Below are positions 7,893-15,057 of a DNA stretch of 64,000 nucleotides, in pieces. The position numbers and the translations under genes were made by a program. Under the pieces are notes generated by a model. It saw only the letters and a list, made by a program, of their open reading frames with translations, had not been told where the DNA came from and did no database searches. The stretch covers positions 868,001-932,000 of the forward strand of contig NZ_KQ758617.1 of assembly GCF_001457035.1 (NCBI RefSeq). The letters run 5' to 3'. Origin of the DNA: Fictibacillus enclensis (GTDB lineage: Bacteria; Bacillota; Bacilli; Bacillales; Fictibacillaceae). Positions within the stretch are counted from its first letter, which is position 1. Each line of letters begins with the position of its first letter.

Positions 7893-8150
7893 TTATAATG
7901 TTTCGAGTACTTCTTTAATATGGGGAACAAGTGTCTCCCAGTCAGCTTCCGCAAATTTGTTAACGGTCAAAAAATCCTGAAATCCAAAAATGGACTCAAC
8001 TCCATCAATGGCAAGAAGGGATGCTGCAAGGGGAGAATCAGAGTTATCTCCGGCACGTGCTGACAATCGTCCTTCTAAAAAGGGCTGGCTGGCAGAGAAT
8101 TTCAATGCATTTGGATTGGGTGTTGGTTCGATGGCGAATTCAAGAGCCAT
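7893..8150 (-). CDS. Nfu_N domain protein (NifU-like scaffold N-domain only)
   Basis: An 85-residue protein beginning MALEFAIEPTPNPNALKFSA, the signature of the Nfu/NifU N-terminal domain. The C-terminal CxxC Fe-S scaffold domain is absent, and the protein has no cysteine at all, so it cannot hold a cluster by itself. The role is unknown; such stand-alone domains may mediate protein contacts. AGGAGATG lies 7 nt before the ATG. It is second in a minus-strand pair with the GNAT gene (33 nt gap). Confidence 0.85.
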   Translation of the reverse strand: MALEFAIEPTPNPNALKFSASQPFLEGRLSARAGDNSDSPLAASLLAIDGVESIFGFQDFLTVNKFAEADWETLVPHIKEVLETL

Positions 8151-8183
8151 GTGATCATCTCCTGTTCAGTTAAAAGATAAAAG

Positions 8184-8636
8184 TTAAAAGTTAAATCGAT
8201 AACGCTGTGAAATGATGTCGTGAAAATCAAGTGAATTATAAAGGTGCTTTGTGACAGAATTGTTAATCCCGGTTTCCAGTTCTATGGATTTGATCCCTTC
8301 CCGTTCTGCCCAGTGTATCAAATGAAGCAGAATCTTACGAGCAATCCCTTTATTTCTGGCATCTTCACGGACAAAAAGTTCGTTCAGCCACAGGTACGGC
8401 CCGCCAAGAGGAAGGCTGATTCCTATGTTGTAAAAGGCAACGCCGAGGACTTCTCCGTCTTCTTCAGCAATGATGACTCCCGAATTAGACTCTTCTTTAA
8501 TTGCAAGGGAAATGCCGGTTAATACTTTCTCATAGCTTCCATCGTCTTCGGATCGTGTTCTTTGTTGAGAGATCAGATCCGCAATTTTCTTCGTAACCTC
8601 ATCAGAAGCAGTAGCTGGTACTTCATAGACAAACAT
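8184..8636 (-). CDS. GNAT family N-acetyltransferase
   Basis: 150 residues with a GNAT fold: the beta4 segment YLWLNELFVREDARNKGIARKIL (near 81-103) carries the acetyl-CoA loop in the form R-x-x-G-I-A, followed by IELETGINNSVTKHLYNSLDF, the usual motif B. The substrate cannot be told. Probably co-transcribed with the Nfu_N gene downstream. The ATG at 8636 has GGAGG-like bases (TGGAGGAACTCG) upstream. Confidence 0.85.
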   Translation of the reverse strand: MFVYEVPATASDEVTKKIADLISQQRTRSEDDGSYEKVLTGISLAIKEESNSGVIIAEEDGEVLGVAFYNIGISLPLGGPYLWLNELFVREDARNKGIARKILLHLIHWAEREGIKSIELETGINNSVTKHLYNSLDFHDIISQRYRFNF

Positions 8637-8761
8637 CGAGTTCCTCCATGCAAATAAGTTTTGTAGCTACATTATAACAAAATATTCTGCTTACGACTGT
8701 GAGCAAATGAAATTTACAAGCGAATACTTATGAGGAGTACGAAAGAGCAGGAGGAAAGCTC

Positions 8762-9370
8762 ATGAAAACATTAGTATGTTTTGGAGACAGCATTACAGCT
8801 CACGAAATTAATGATGATGATTCACTGAGACTGACCTCGCGAGTCCGTCTGTCGTTTAATAAGTGGAATGTTATTAACGCAGGTGTACCAGCTGAGACAA
8901 CGAGGTTGGCCTTAACCCGATTTCAGGAAGATGTGCTGAGGCATGAACCTGATTTGGTTACGATTCTTTTTGGAGCAAATGATGCAAGCGTACACCGTTT
9001 GATTGATGTGGAAGAATATAAGAACAATTTAGTTTATATGATCGAAAAGCTTGGACCGTCAAAAGTAATTTTGATATCGCCATCGCCGGTGAATGAGAAT
9101 CAACAGCATGCCAGAACGAATGAGCGTACGCAACAATATGCGAAAGCTGTAAAAGAACTGGCTGAAACATATAATACTCATTTTATCGATTTATGGACAG
9201 AAATGTCTGGCCGGAACTATAAGCAAATGCTGGTCAATGATGGTCTTCACTTTAATAAAAAAGGCTATAAGCTGTTAGCAGGTCTGGTCATTCAAAAAAT
9301 AGAAAAATTAAAGAAAGCCAAGAAAACAAAAAAAGGCTTTGCCGCAATGGCTAAAATACAAAAAGGCTGA
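8762..9370 (+). CDS. SGNH/GDSL hydrolase
   Basis: 202 residues. Block I is CFGDSITAHE with the catalytic serine at residue 10, block III is FGANDAS near 75, and block V is DGLHFN near 160 with the Asp-His pair, so all catalytic residues are present. No signal peptide, so it is cytoplasmic. An esterase or acyl-hydrolase; the substrate is unknown. The C-terminus is lysine-rich (KLKKAKKTKKG). AGGAGGAAAGCTC precedes the ATG. Own terminator. Confidence 0.88.
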   Translation: MKTLVCFGDSITAHEINDDDSLRLTSRVRLSFNKWNVINAGVPAETTRLALTRFQEDVLRHEPDLVTILFGANDASVHRLIDVEEYKNNLVYMIEKLGPSKVILISPSPVNENQQHARTNERTQQYAKAVKELAETYNTHFIDLWTEMSGRNYKQMLVNDGLHFNKKGYKLLAGLVIQKIEKLKKAKKTKKGFAAMAKIQKG

Positions 9371-9394
9371 GAGAGGACCTCTCAGCCTTATTTT
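9363..9394 (+). terminator. bidirectional terminator between the SGNH hydrolase and DUF3813 genes
   Basis: An 11-bp stem AAGGCTGAGAG / CTCTCAGCCTT with a 5-nt loop. T-rich tails on both strands. It overlaps the SGNH stop codon and touches the convergent gene. Confidence 0.88.
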
Positions 9395-9660
9395 TATAGA
9401 TTTTGCTGGCTGTTGTTCTTTGTCTGATCCAGTTCTTCCTGAAGTTCAGCCAACTGCTGGCGTTCAGCATCGGAGGAATCTGCCATTGCAGATGAAATGA
9501 TGTTTTCCGCTACTGAAATATCTTCATTGTTGAAATCGTTGGATTGGGCACTCAATTGCTCGTGTTGAGGATTATTCTGATGTTGATGCTCATGCTCCTC
9601 ATGTTTGCCAACGAGGTTGGAAACAGCTTCTTTTGCCCGCTGAAAAATATTGTTTCCCAT
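9394..9660 (-). CDS. DUF3813 family protein (YizC-like)
   Basis: 88 residues beginning MGNNIFQRAKEAVSNLVGKH, with a His/Gln-rich stretch (HEEHEHQHQNN) and a C-terminal helix rich in E, L and Q. The pattern matches the Bacillus DUF3813 proteins; B. subtilis YizC sits next to yitU, as here. No known function. Its ATG directly follows the stop codon of the 47-residue gene upstream, and its ribosome site (GGGAGGTAATTA) lies inside that gene, so the two are translationally coupled. Confidence 0.78.
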   Translation of the reverse strand: MGNNIFQRAKEAVSNLVGKHEEHEHQHQNNPQHEQLSAQSNDFNNEDISVAENIISSAMADSSDAERQQLAELQEELDQTKNNSQQNL

Positions 9661-9804
9661 TTAATTACCTCCCAACGTTATATTTTTCTGCACCTCTTGT
9701 TGTGTTTCTTTGATTTCTTCATTCAGGTGCTGCTCTGCATTTACATGCTTGACTGCGTCTGCCCCTTGCTGCACCGCCCGTTTTGATTTGCTGTGTTTGC
9801 TCAT
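9661..9804 (-). CDS. small hydrophilic protein, 47 residues
   Basis: Begins MSKHSKSKRAVQQGADAVKH and ends NITLGGN. Charged, with a possible amphipathic helix, no cysteines and no membrane segment. A strong ribosome site GAGGAGGTC lies 9 nt before the ATG at 9804. Its stop codon is immediately followed by the ATG of the DUF3813 gene. I do not recognise a family. Confidence 0.7.
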   Translation of the reverse strand: MSKHSKSKRAVQQGADAVKHVNAEQHLNEEIKETQQEVQKNITLGGN

Positions 9805-9883
9805 GGTGATGACCTCCTCAAAGGGTTTAGTATAGTTTTTGCAGCTACTTGAGTTTTATGTAGAAAAGGAAACATTCCAAAAA

Positions 9884-9913
9884 TAAACACCCCTGCTTTT
9901 TGCCGGGGTGTTT
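9884..9913 (-). terminator. terminator after yitU
   Basis: AAACACCCC and GGGGTGTTT pair around a loop containing GCAAAAAGC; the minus strand continues TTTATTTTTGG. Confidence 0.85.
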
Positions 9914-9919
9914 AGCGTA

Positions 9920-10735
9920 TTACATATTCAGCTCAAGGACTTCCTCCAAATACAGAGCAATTCCGTCTTCTTCATTGCTTTTAGTCACATAATTTGCGAT
10001 GTTTTTTAGTTCGGAAATGGCGTTGCCCATGGCAATTCCATGACCGGCATATTCGATCATCTCCAGATCATTATCTTCGTCTCCAAAGGCGATGGTTCTT
10101 TCTTTGGGGATATTGTAATAAGCCGATATTTTTTGTAAACCAACTGCTTTATTTAGTCCTGAACGAATGACTTCAATAATATTCCAGGGAGCCGCCCATA
10201 CACGCTGATCAATCACCTCGGCGTGTTCTTTTTTAAGCTGATCCCGCAATTCGTTTACATGGTGATCATGAGGATGAATCAACAGGGATGTTGGATCATC
10301 ATTAAGTCTTTTGTTAAGATCGCCTGTTTGGGCCGGATTTTCACCCATAATGAACGTATCGACGATAACCTGGTCTTCCTTATGAAGATATACATCATCC
10401 AGCACTTCTGCCATTATATTTTTTACAAGGAAATCCTCTGCCGTTTTTATCACCTTTTTTGCCTGTGACAATTCCAATGGAGAGTGATATACACCAAACG
10501 ATGGATCATGAGGGTGATGAACAAATGCTCCGTTAAAATTAACGATCGGCGTATTAAGCCCAAGCTCCTCATAATATTCCGTGCTTGCACGGTAAGGGCG
10601 GCCGGTCGATATACAAACAACATGCCCTTCCTGCTTCGCCTTCAGAACAGCATTTTTTGTACGCTGTGAAATGACTTTATTGTCGTTCAATAATGTGCCA
10701 TCAAGATCAAGTGCAATTAAATACGGTTTCTTCAT
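9920..10735 (-). CDS. yitU: Cof-type HAD-IIB phosphatase (YitU)
   Basis: 271 residues. HAD motif I is LDLDGTLLND (nucleophile Asp at 10), motif II is CISTGRPYR, and the metal-binding motif IV is AFGDEDNDLEMIEYA near 218, with the C2 cap between them. All catalytic acids are present. These enzymes dephosphorylate sugar phosphates, FMN precursors or similar; B. subtilis YitU is reported to act on the flavin intermediate ARPP (established knowledge, from memory). An AGGAA-type ribosome site precedes the ATG. The neighbourhood matches B. subtilis yitU-yitV. Confidence 0.88.
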   Translation of the reverse strand: MKKPYLIALDLDGTLLNDNKVISQRTKNAVLKAKQEGHVVCISTGRPYRASTEYYEELGLNTPIVNFNGAFVHHPHDPSFGVYHSPLELSQAKKVIKTAEDFLVKNIMAEVLDDVYLHKEDQVIVDTFIMGENPAQTGDLNKRLNDDPTSLLIHPHDHHVNELRDQLKKEHAEVIDQRVWAAPWNIIEVIRSGLNKAVGLQKISAYYNIPKERTIAFGDEDNDLEMIEYAGHGIAMGNAISELKNIANYVTKSNEEDGIALYLEEVLELNM

Positions 10736-10876
10736 TAGGGTTCCTGCCTTTTCATCAATTTCAAATTAAGTGTAATGGTTTCCCATGTCACTGTCCAATA
10801 TAAGCCCAATATTAGGAAGTTTTATGCAGACTGTGTGAGGGTAATGCTAACTATATATACGAGGAGGAGATTTTCC

Positions 10877-11146
10877 ATGAAGAAAAAATACTTATTGCTC
10901 TCAGGCTTTGCAATTTCAGCTGCAGGAGTCACTTCCTACCTGTTAAGAAAAGGATCAAACCGCACCATGGCCAAAATGATGGCCAATGAGGTAATAGAAA
11001 AAATAATACCATTTATGAAAAAAGATGACGATACGAATTTACCTGTGAAAAAAGCAGGTCATCCTGATCCTTATGATTACGAGGATACAAAAATGGTTGG
11101 AGAGGGAAGCATGTATCCCGTGAATTATTACAATAAAAAACAGTAA
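10877..11146 (+). CDS. small protein with N-terminal membrane anchor, 89 residues (YbyB-like, tentative)
   Basis: Begins MKKKYLLLSGFAISAAGVTS, a single membrane segment without a lipobox cysteine, followed by a charged domain ending GEGSMYPVNYYNKKQ. The ATG at 10877 follows GAGGAGGAGATTTTCC. In-frame codons upstream have no ribosome site. The C-terminal pattern recalls Bacillus YbyB-type proteins, but I am not sure. Function unknown. A terminator follows. Confidence 0.7.
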   Translation: MKKKYLLLSGFAISAAGVTSYLLRKGSNRTMAKMMANEVIEKIIPFMKKDDDTNLPVKKAGHPDPYDYEDTKMVGEGSMYPVNYYNKKQ

Positions 11147-11180
11147 CAATGAAAATAATAAATGGACTCAACATTTCGAT

Positions 11181-11206
11181 GAACCCGTGAAAACGGGTTT
11201 TTTTAT
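11181..11206 (+). terminator. terminator after the 89-residue gene
   Basis: AACCCGT, loop GAAA, ACGGGTT and TTTTTT. Confidence 0.85.
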
Positions 11207-11264
11207 CGGCAAATTTCATTTAACTTGTTATGATATAAAAAGAATAACGAAGAAGGAGAAAAAT

Positions 11265-12029
11265 ATGGTAAACATTGAATCGCGTTCTATAAAATCCATT
11301 CCTGTGCTTCATGCTTTTGATGAAAAGAAGCAGGGCGATAAACTTCCATTCATGATTTTCATACACGGATTTACAAGTGCAAAGGAGCATAATCTTCATT
11401 TCGCCTATTCGCTTGCAGAAAAGGGATACAGAGTGATTCTTCCAGATATGCTGCATCATGGAGACCGGATGAGTGATGTTTCCGCAGACAGGCGAATGTA
11501 TTCCTTTTGGGATATCGTGATTCAGGGAATTCAAGATGTGAATACCCTGGTTAAAGCGCTGGATGAAGAAGGACTGATTTATCCTGAAAGAGTCGGCCTT
11601 TCCGGGACTTCCATGGGCGGGATTATAACCTTTGGCGCCTTGTCGCAATATCCGTTTATTAAAACAGCGGTTACGCTTATGGCAACACCGGGATATGAAG
11701 CATTTGCCTATTGGCAGATTGAAAAAATGAAGCAGCTTGAAGTCTCGCTTCCCTATTCCCAGGAAGCGCTGGCGAAGATCATGTCAATTATCAAGCCCTT
11801 TGATTTGACAACAAACATGAAGAAACTGGATAACCGTCCGCTGCTTTTATGGCACAGTAAAGTCGACCAGGTGGTTCCCTATAGCCAGAGCCATGAATTT
11901 TACCAAAAAGCAAAACCGCTCTATAAAAATCCTGAAAACATTCAGTACATATCTGATGAAACATCGGGCCATAAAGTATCCAGGACGGCTTATCTCGAAG
12001 CGGTGAAGTGGTTCATCAAACATCTATAA
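11265..12029 (+). CDS. yitV: alpha/beta hydrolase, esterase YitV
   Basis: 254 residues (B. subtilis YitV 255). The oxyanion segment is IHGFTSAKEH, the nucleophile elbow is GLSGTSMGG (Ser near 118), an Asp lies in HSKVDQVVP and the His in ETSGHKVS, giving a full triad. No signal peptide. The true start is the ATG at 11265 with AAGGAGAA upstream; upstream in-frame codons run through the preceding terminator. Only 30 nt separate it from moeA with no terminator, so it may be co-transcribed with the molybdenum cofactor genes. Confidence 0.9.
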   Translation: MVNIESRSIKSIPVLHAFDEKKQGDKLPFMIFIHGFTSAKEHNLHFAYSLAEKGYRVILPDMLHHGDRMSDVSADRRMYSFWDIVIQGIQDVNTLVKALDEEGLIYPERVGLSGTSMGGIITFGALSQYPFIKTAVTLMATPGYEAFAYWQIEKMKQLEVSLPYSQEALAKIMSIIKPFDLTTNMKKLDNRPLLLWHSKVDQVVPYSQSHEFYQKAKPLYKNPENIQYISDETSGHKVSRTAYLEAVKWFIKHL

Positions 12030-12059
12030 TACTCAAACAACTAAAAAGAGGTGATCAGC

Positions 12060-13340
12060 ATGCCGATTGAAAAACGGGAAATCATTCAGGTCTGGGATGC
12101 CGTAAAAAAAGTCTTGAAGTATCAGCTAAAACTTCCATTAGAATCGGTCACCCTTGAGGAAAGTGATGGCCGCTACCTTGGTGAAAACGTTTTGGCCACG
12201 CATGATGTTCCGCCTTTTGACCGGTCTCCGTATGATGGCTTTGCCATCCGGGCAGAAGACACAGCCGGAGCATCCAGGGATGAGCCTGTGGAGCTGAATG
12301 TGATCGATTCCATTGGCGCCGGCCATGTTTCCGAAAAAGAAATAAAACAGAACGAGGCAGTCAGAATTATGACCGGTGCCGCCATTCCAAAGGGTGCAAA
12401 TGCGGTCATCATGCTTGAACTGGTGTCGGAAAAAGAAAATAACATCATTTCGATTTCACGGAAAGTCGAGGCAGGCGATAATATTTCCGTACAGGGAGAG
12501 GACACACCTGAAGGAACAACGATCCTAAAAAAAGGCACCCGTATCCATGCGGGTGTAACTGCAGTTCTTGCGACGTTCGGATATCATACGGTCAAGGTTT
12601 TTAAAAAGCCGGTTGTGGGAATTCTGGCCACAGGTACGGAGCTTTTGGACGTTGACGAAGACCTGGTTCCGGGTAAAATCAGAAATAGCAACGCGTACAT
12701 GATTGCTTCGCAGATCAAAAAAATGGGCGGAGAACCGCAAATTCTTGGGAAATTGCCGGATGACTTTGATGAAACGTATGCGGGCATCCTGAAAGCGATG
12801 GAAAAAACAGACCTGGTCATCACAACAGGGGGGGTCTCCGTCGGGGATTTTGATCATTTGCCTGCCATTTATAAAAAAATGGGAGCAGATCTTCTTTTTA
12901 ATAAAATCGCAATGAGGCCTGGAAGTGTGACCTCTGCGGCAGTATTTGAAGGAAAGCTGTTGTTCGGCCTTTCGGGAAACCCATCGGCTTGCTTTGTAGG
13001 CTGTGAATTGTTCGTAAGGCCATATCTGCTGGGTTCCTTAAATGCCCAAAAGGTCCACCTGGGTGCTGTCACGTCTATTCTCCAAAAGGATTATCCAAAA
13101 CCCAATCCTTTTACACGATTTGTCAGGGGCAGGGTGGAATGGAACGCAACTGCAGCGGCTGCTTCACCTGTCGGGCTGGACAAGTCCGGGTCTGTATCCT
13201 CCCTGTCAGAGGCAAATGCTTTGATCGTTCTTCCAGGAGGGACAAGAGGCTGGGAAAAAGGATCACAGGTGATGACTCTTTTGTTGGATGGAGAAGGAAG
13301 TGTCTGGCCATGGGATCAAGCATTAAAATCCAGATCGTAG
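12060..13340 (+). CDS. moeA: molybdopterin molybdenumtransferase MoeA
   Basis: 426 residues (B. subtilis about 430). It inserts molybdate into adenylylated molybdopterin, releasing AMP. The N-terminal domain has DVPPFDRSPYDGFAIR near 48. The MoCF-binding domain has GILATGTELLD and TTGGVSVGDFD near 260, then LFGLSGNPSACFVGCE, and a C-terminal domain IV follows. The ATG at 12060 has AGAGGTGA 6 nt upstream; a GTG at 12051 lies inside that site. First gene of moeA-mobB-moaE-moaD; moaA, moaB, moaC, mobA and moeB are not in the window. Confidence 0.95.
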   Translation: MPIEKREIIQVWDAVKKVLKYQLKLPLESVTLEESDGRYLGENVLATHDVPPFDRSPYDGFAIRAEDTAGASRDEPVELNVIDSIGAGHVSEKEIKQNEAVRIMTGAAIPKGANAVIMLELVSEKENNIISISRKVEAGDNISVQGEDTPEGTTILKKGTRIHAGVTAVLATFGYHTVKVFKKPVVGILATGTELLDVDEDLVPGKIRNSNAYMIASQIKKMGGEPQILGKLPDDFDETYAGILKAMEKTDLVITTGGVSVGDFDHLPAIYKKMGADLLFNKIAMRPGSVTSAAVFEGKLLFGLSGNPSACFVGCELFVRPYLLGSLNAQKVHLGAVTSILQKDYPKPNPFTRFVRGRVEWNATAAAASPVGLDKSGSVSSLSEANALIVLPGGTRGWEKGSQVMTLLLDGEGSVWPWDQALKSRS

Positions 13341-13831
13341 GATATAAAAACAGCGGAAAAACGACACTGATTGCAGACCTGCTGCAAGCAGCTGCTGCAG
13401 ACGGCCTTCGGGCAGGAACCTTAAAGCATCATGGCCATGGCGGGAAGATCGCATTTCAGGATGAAAACAGTGATACAGGAATCCACCGCAGCTCAGGAGC
13501 CATTGTTTCTGGAGTGCAGGGGGAAGATACGTTTCAGCTTTGCCTGGACCAACCAGTATCATTCTCTGGGCTGGTTCGTTTATATGAGCCGCTTGAACTT
13601 GATCTCCTGCTGATTGAAGGGTTTAAGGAAGAACAGCTTCCTCGCGTAGTTTTATTAAAACATGATGGAGATGTACAGCTGCTCCTAAGCAGTACACATG
13701 TCCTGTTGGTTATCATCTGGCCATCGGTATCAGCAGAGCTGATTCCACGGGTGTATCCTGTTTACAGGCTGAATGAAAAAGAACAATATATCGATTTTCT
13801 GAAGGATTGGATGAAAGGGATGAGCACATGA
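13310..13831 (+). CDS. mobB: molybdopterin-guanine dinucleotide biosynthesis adapter MobB
   Basis: 173 residues, the same as B. subtilis MobB. The P-loop GYKNSGKTT (residues 11-19) binds GTP, with HHGHGG and a second nucleotide-contact motif LLLIEGFKEE near 100. It assists MobA in making the guanine dinucleotide form of the cofactor. The ATG at 13310 lies 31 nt inside moeA, with AGAAGGAAG upstream, so translation is coupled. Confidence 0.92.
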   Translation: MGSSIKIQIVGYKNSGKTTLIADLLQAAAADGLRAGTLKHHGHGGKIAFQDENSDTGIHRSSGAIVSGVQGEDTFQLCLDQPVSFSGLVRLYEPLELDLLLIEGFKEEQLPRVVLLKHDGDVQLLLSSTHVLLVIIWPSVSAELIPRVYPVYRLNEKEQYIDFLKDWMKGMST

Positions 13832-14295
13832 AACCATTTGAAATAACAAAAGACCCCATTTCTGTTCAGGAAGTCATTGATAAGGTCATCCATCCGGATG
13901 CAGGTGCGGTGAATAGCTTCATAGGTACCGTACGGGAAATGACAAAGGGGAAGAGAACCACCTATTTGAAATATGAAGCATATATTCCGATGGCGGAAAA
14001 GCAGTTAAGAAAAATTGGTGAAGAAATTGCCGCTGAATGGACGGATGCGAAATGCGCCATCACTCACCGGATTGGTGAACTTGGGATTTCAGAGATTGCT
14101 GTTGTGATCGCTGTCTCCACTCCCCATCGCGCGCATTCATTTGAAGCGTGCCGGTATGCGATAGAACGGATTAAAGAAATCGTCCCAATCTGGAAGAAAG
14201 AGCACTGGGAAGACGGGAGCATGTGGGTTGGGGATCAGCTGGAAACCACTTCCTATCCAAAAGGCCGCCCGGAAAGCGAGGGAAAAAACAAATGA
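13828..14295 (+). CDS. moaE: molybdopterin synthase catalytic subunit MoaE
   Basis: 155 residues. The active-site region reads STPHRAHSFEACRYAIE and PIWKKEHWEDG with the conserved catalytic lysines, plus HRIGELGI. It transfers sulfur from the MoaD thiocarboxylate to precursor Z. The ATG overlaps the mobB stop (ATGA), and AAAGGGATG lies 6 nt before it. Adjacent moaD completes the synthase heterotetramer. Confidence 0.94.
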   Translation: MKPFEITKDPISVQEVIDKVIHPDAGAVNSFIGTVREMTKGKRTTYLKYEAYIPMAEKQLRKIGEEIAAEWTDAKCAITHRIGELGISEIAVVIAVSTPHRAHSFEACRYAIERIKEIVPIWKKEHWEDGSMWVGDQLETTSYPKGRPESEGKNK

Positions 14296-14528
14296 TAAAA
14301 GTATTGCTGTTTGCCGGCATGCAAGAGCGTGCAGGGAAAAGCGAAATTCAACTGGACGAACCGCATCTTCTTGTTTCGGAAATTAAAAGAAAGCTGGAAA
14401 ATCAATATGATTTTCCGCAAATGTTTACAGGCTGTCTTTCCGCAGTCAATGAAGAGTTTGCTGAAGATGATACGGAAGTTCGTTCAGGAGATGTTGTCGC
14501 TTTTATTCCGCCTGTCAGCGGAGGATAA
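14292..14528 (+). CDS. moaD: molybdopterin synthase sulfur carrier subunit MoaD
   Basis: 78 residues, beta-grasp ubiquitin-like, beginning MIKVLLFAGMQERAG and ending VAFIPPVSGG. The terminal Gly-Gly is the thiocarboxylation site. The ATG overlaps the moaE stop codon (ATGA). Last gene of the cluster. The nearest U-tailed hairpin is at 14605-14633, inside the convergent small gene. Confidence 0.94.
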   Translation: MIKVLLFAGMQERAGKSEIQLDEPHLLVSEIKRKLENQYDFPQMFTGCLSAVNEEFAEDDTEVRSGDVVAFIPPVSGG

Positions 14529-14666
14529 AAAACCGGGGCTTTGATCCCGTTCTTCTGAACATGAAAAGCATAAAAGAGTCCCGTTTACGTGGACTCCATT
14601 TAAGAAGCCCTCTAGACAATAGACGGGCTTTTTACATTGGCTGCAGTTTCCCACTAATTCTTTCAC
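14484..14666 (-). CDS. small zinc-ribbon protein, 60 residues
   Basis: The sequence begins MKELVGNCSQCKKPVYCLEG and has a second pair in LLCFSCSEE, giving CxxC...CxxC zinc-ribbon spacing within 35 residues. The tail is charged. The GTG at 14666 follows AAAGGAGGAATAAC, a near-ideal ribosome site, which argues that this is real. Its 3' end overlaps the end of moaD by 45 nt on the opposite strand. Similar short Bacillus proteins are annotated as hypothetical. Function unknown. Confidence 0.7.
   Translation of the reverse strand: MKELVGNCSQCKKPVYCLEGFLNGVHVNGTLLCFSCSEERDQSPGFLSSADRRNKSDNIS
14605..14633 (+). terminator. terminator of the moeA-moaD transcript
   Basis: AAGCCC-TCTA, loop GACAA, TAGA-(C)-GGGCTT and TTTT: a 10-bp stem with one bulge. 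It lies antisense inside the zinc-ribbon gene. Confidence 0.6.
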
Positions 14667-14726
14667 CGTTATTCCTCCTTTGGCTGTTTAATAACATTTA
14701 CTCTTTTTTTAGGGGGCTAAACTCTT

Positions 14727-14900
14727 GATTGACAAGTTGATTGGAGTGGAAGGTGTGAGATCCTCGAAAATGAAGTTCACATTTTCTTCGTGCGATGTAA
14801 TGCTGCCGAAGCGTTCCTTGTCCTGCAGGCTCAGCACACGCCCTGCGAAAGTAGGCGCTCGCGCCGGTAAAAGCGAGCATCCTGGAACGGAAAACAACGA
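14727..14900 (-). repeat. dispersed intergenic repeat, copy B (longest, inverted)
   Basis: Read on the minus strand it starts GTTTTCCGTTCCAGGATGCT, then CGCTTTTACCGGCGCGAGCG, and ends CACTCCAATCAACTTGTCAA, matching both ends of copy C. Internally it carries about 50 extra nt. It fills the spacer between the zinc-ribbon gene and the arg promoter; codons can be read through it but none looks protein-coding. Confidence 0.75.
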
Positions 14901-14994
14901 CCCCAGCAAACATTCACTAAAGAGCTTGACTTTTAGTATAAACCCTAAAAATCACCGTATAAATCAAAAAAATATAAAAATTTATAAATATACA

Positions 14995-15024
14995 GTTGAA
15001 TTTATCTTTATACATACATATAAT
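14995..15024 (+). promoter_or_regulatory. arg operon promoter with overlapping ARG-box-like site
   Basis: TTGAAT (14996-15001), a 17-nt spacer and TATAAT (15019-15024) form a good SigA promoter. The 18-mer starting at 14995 (TGAAT, T/A-rich spacer, TTA arm) keeps about 8 of the 10 conserved ArgR/AhrC palindrome positions and overlaps the -35. Repression by arginine through AhrC is inferred. Confidence 0.6.
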
Positions 15025-15057
15025 GATAAATAAATCAAAAACATTGAGGTGGAGTCG

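Noticed and set aside
14725-15033. Open frame of about 100 codons on the plus strand before argC
   Set aside because: It runs through the dispersed repeat and the arg promoter, has no ribosome site and resembles no protein family.
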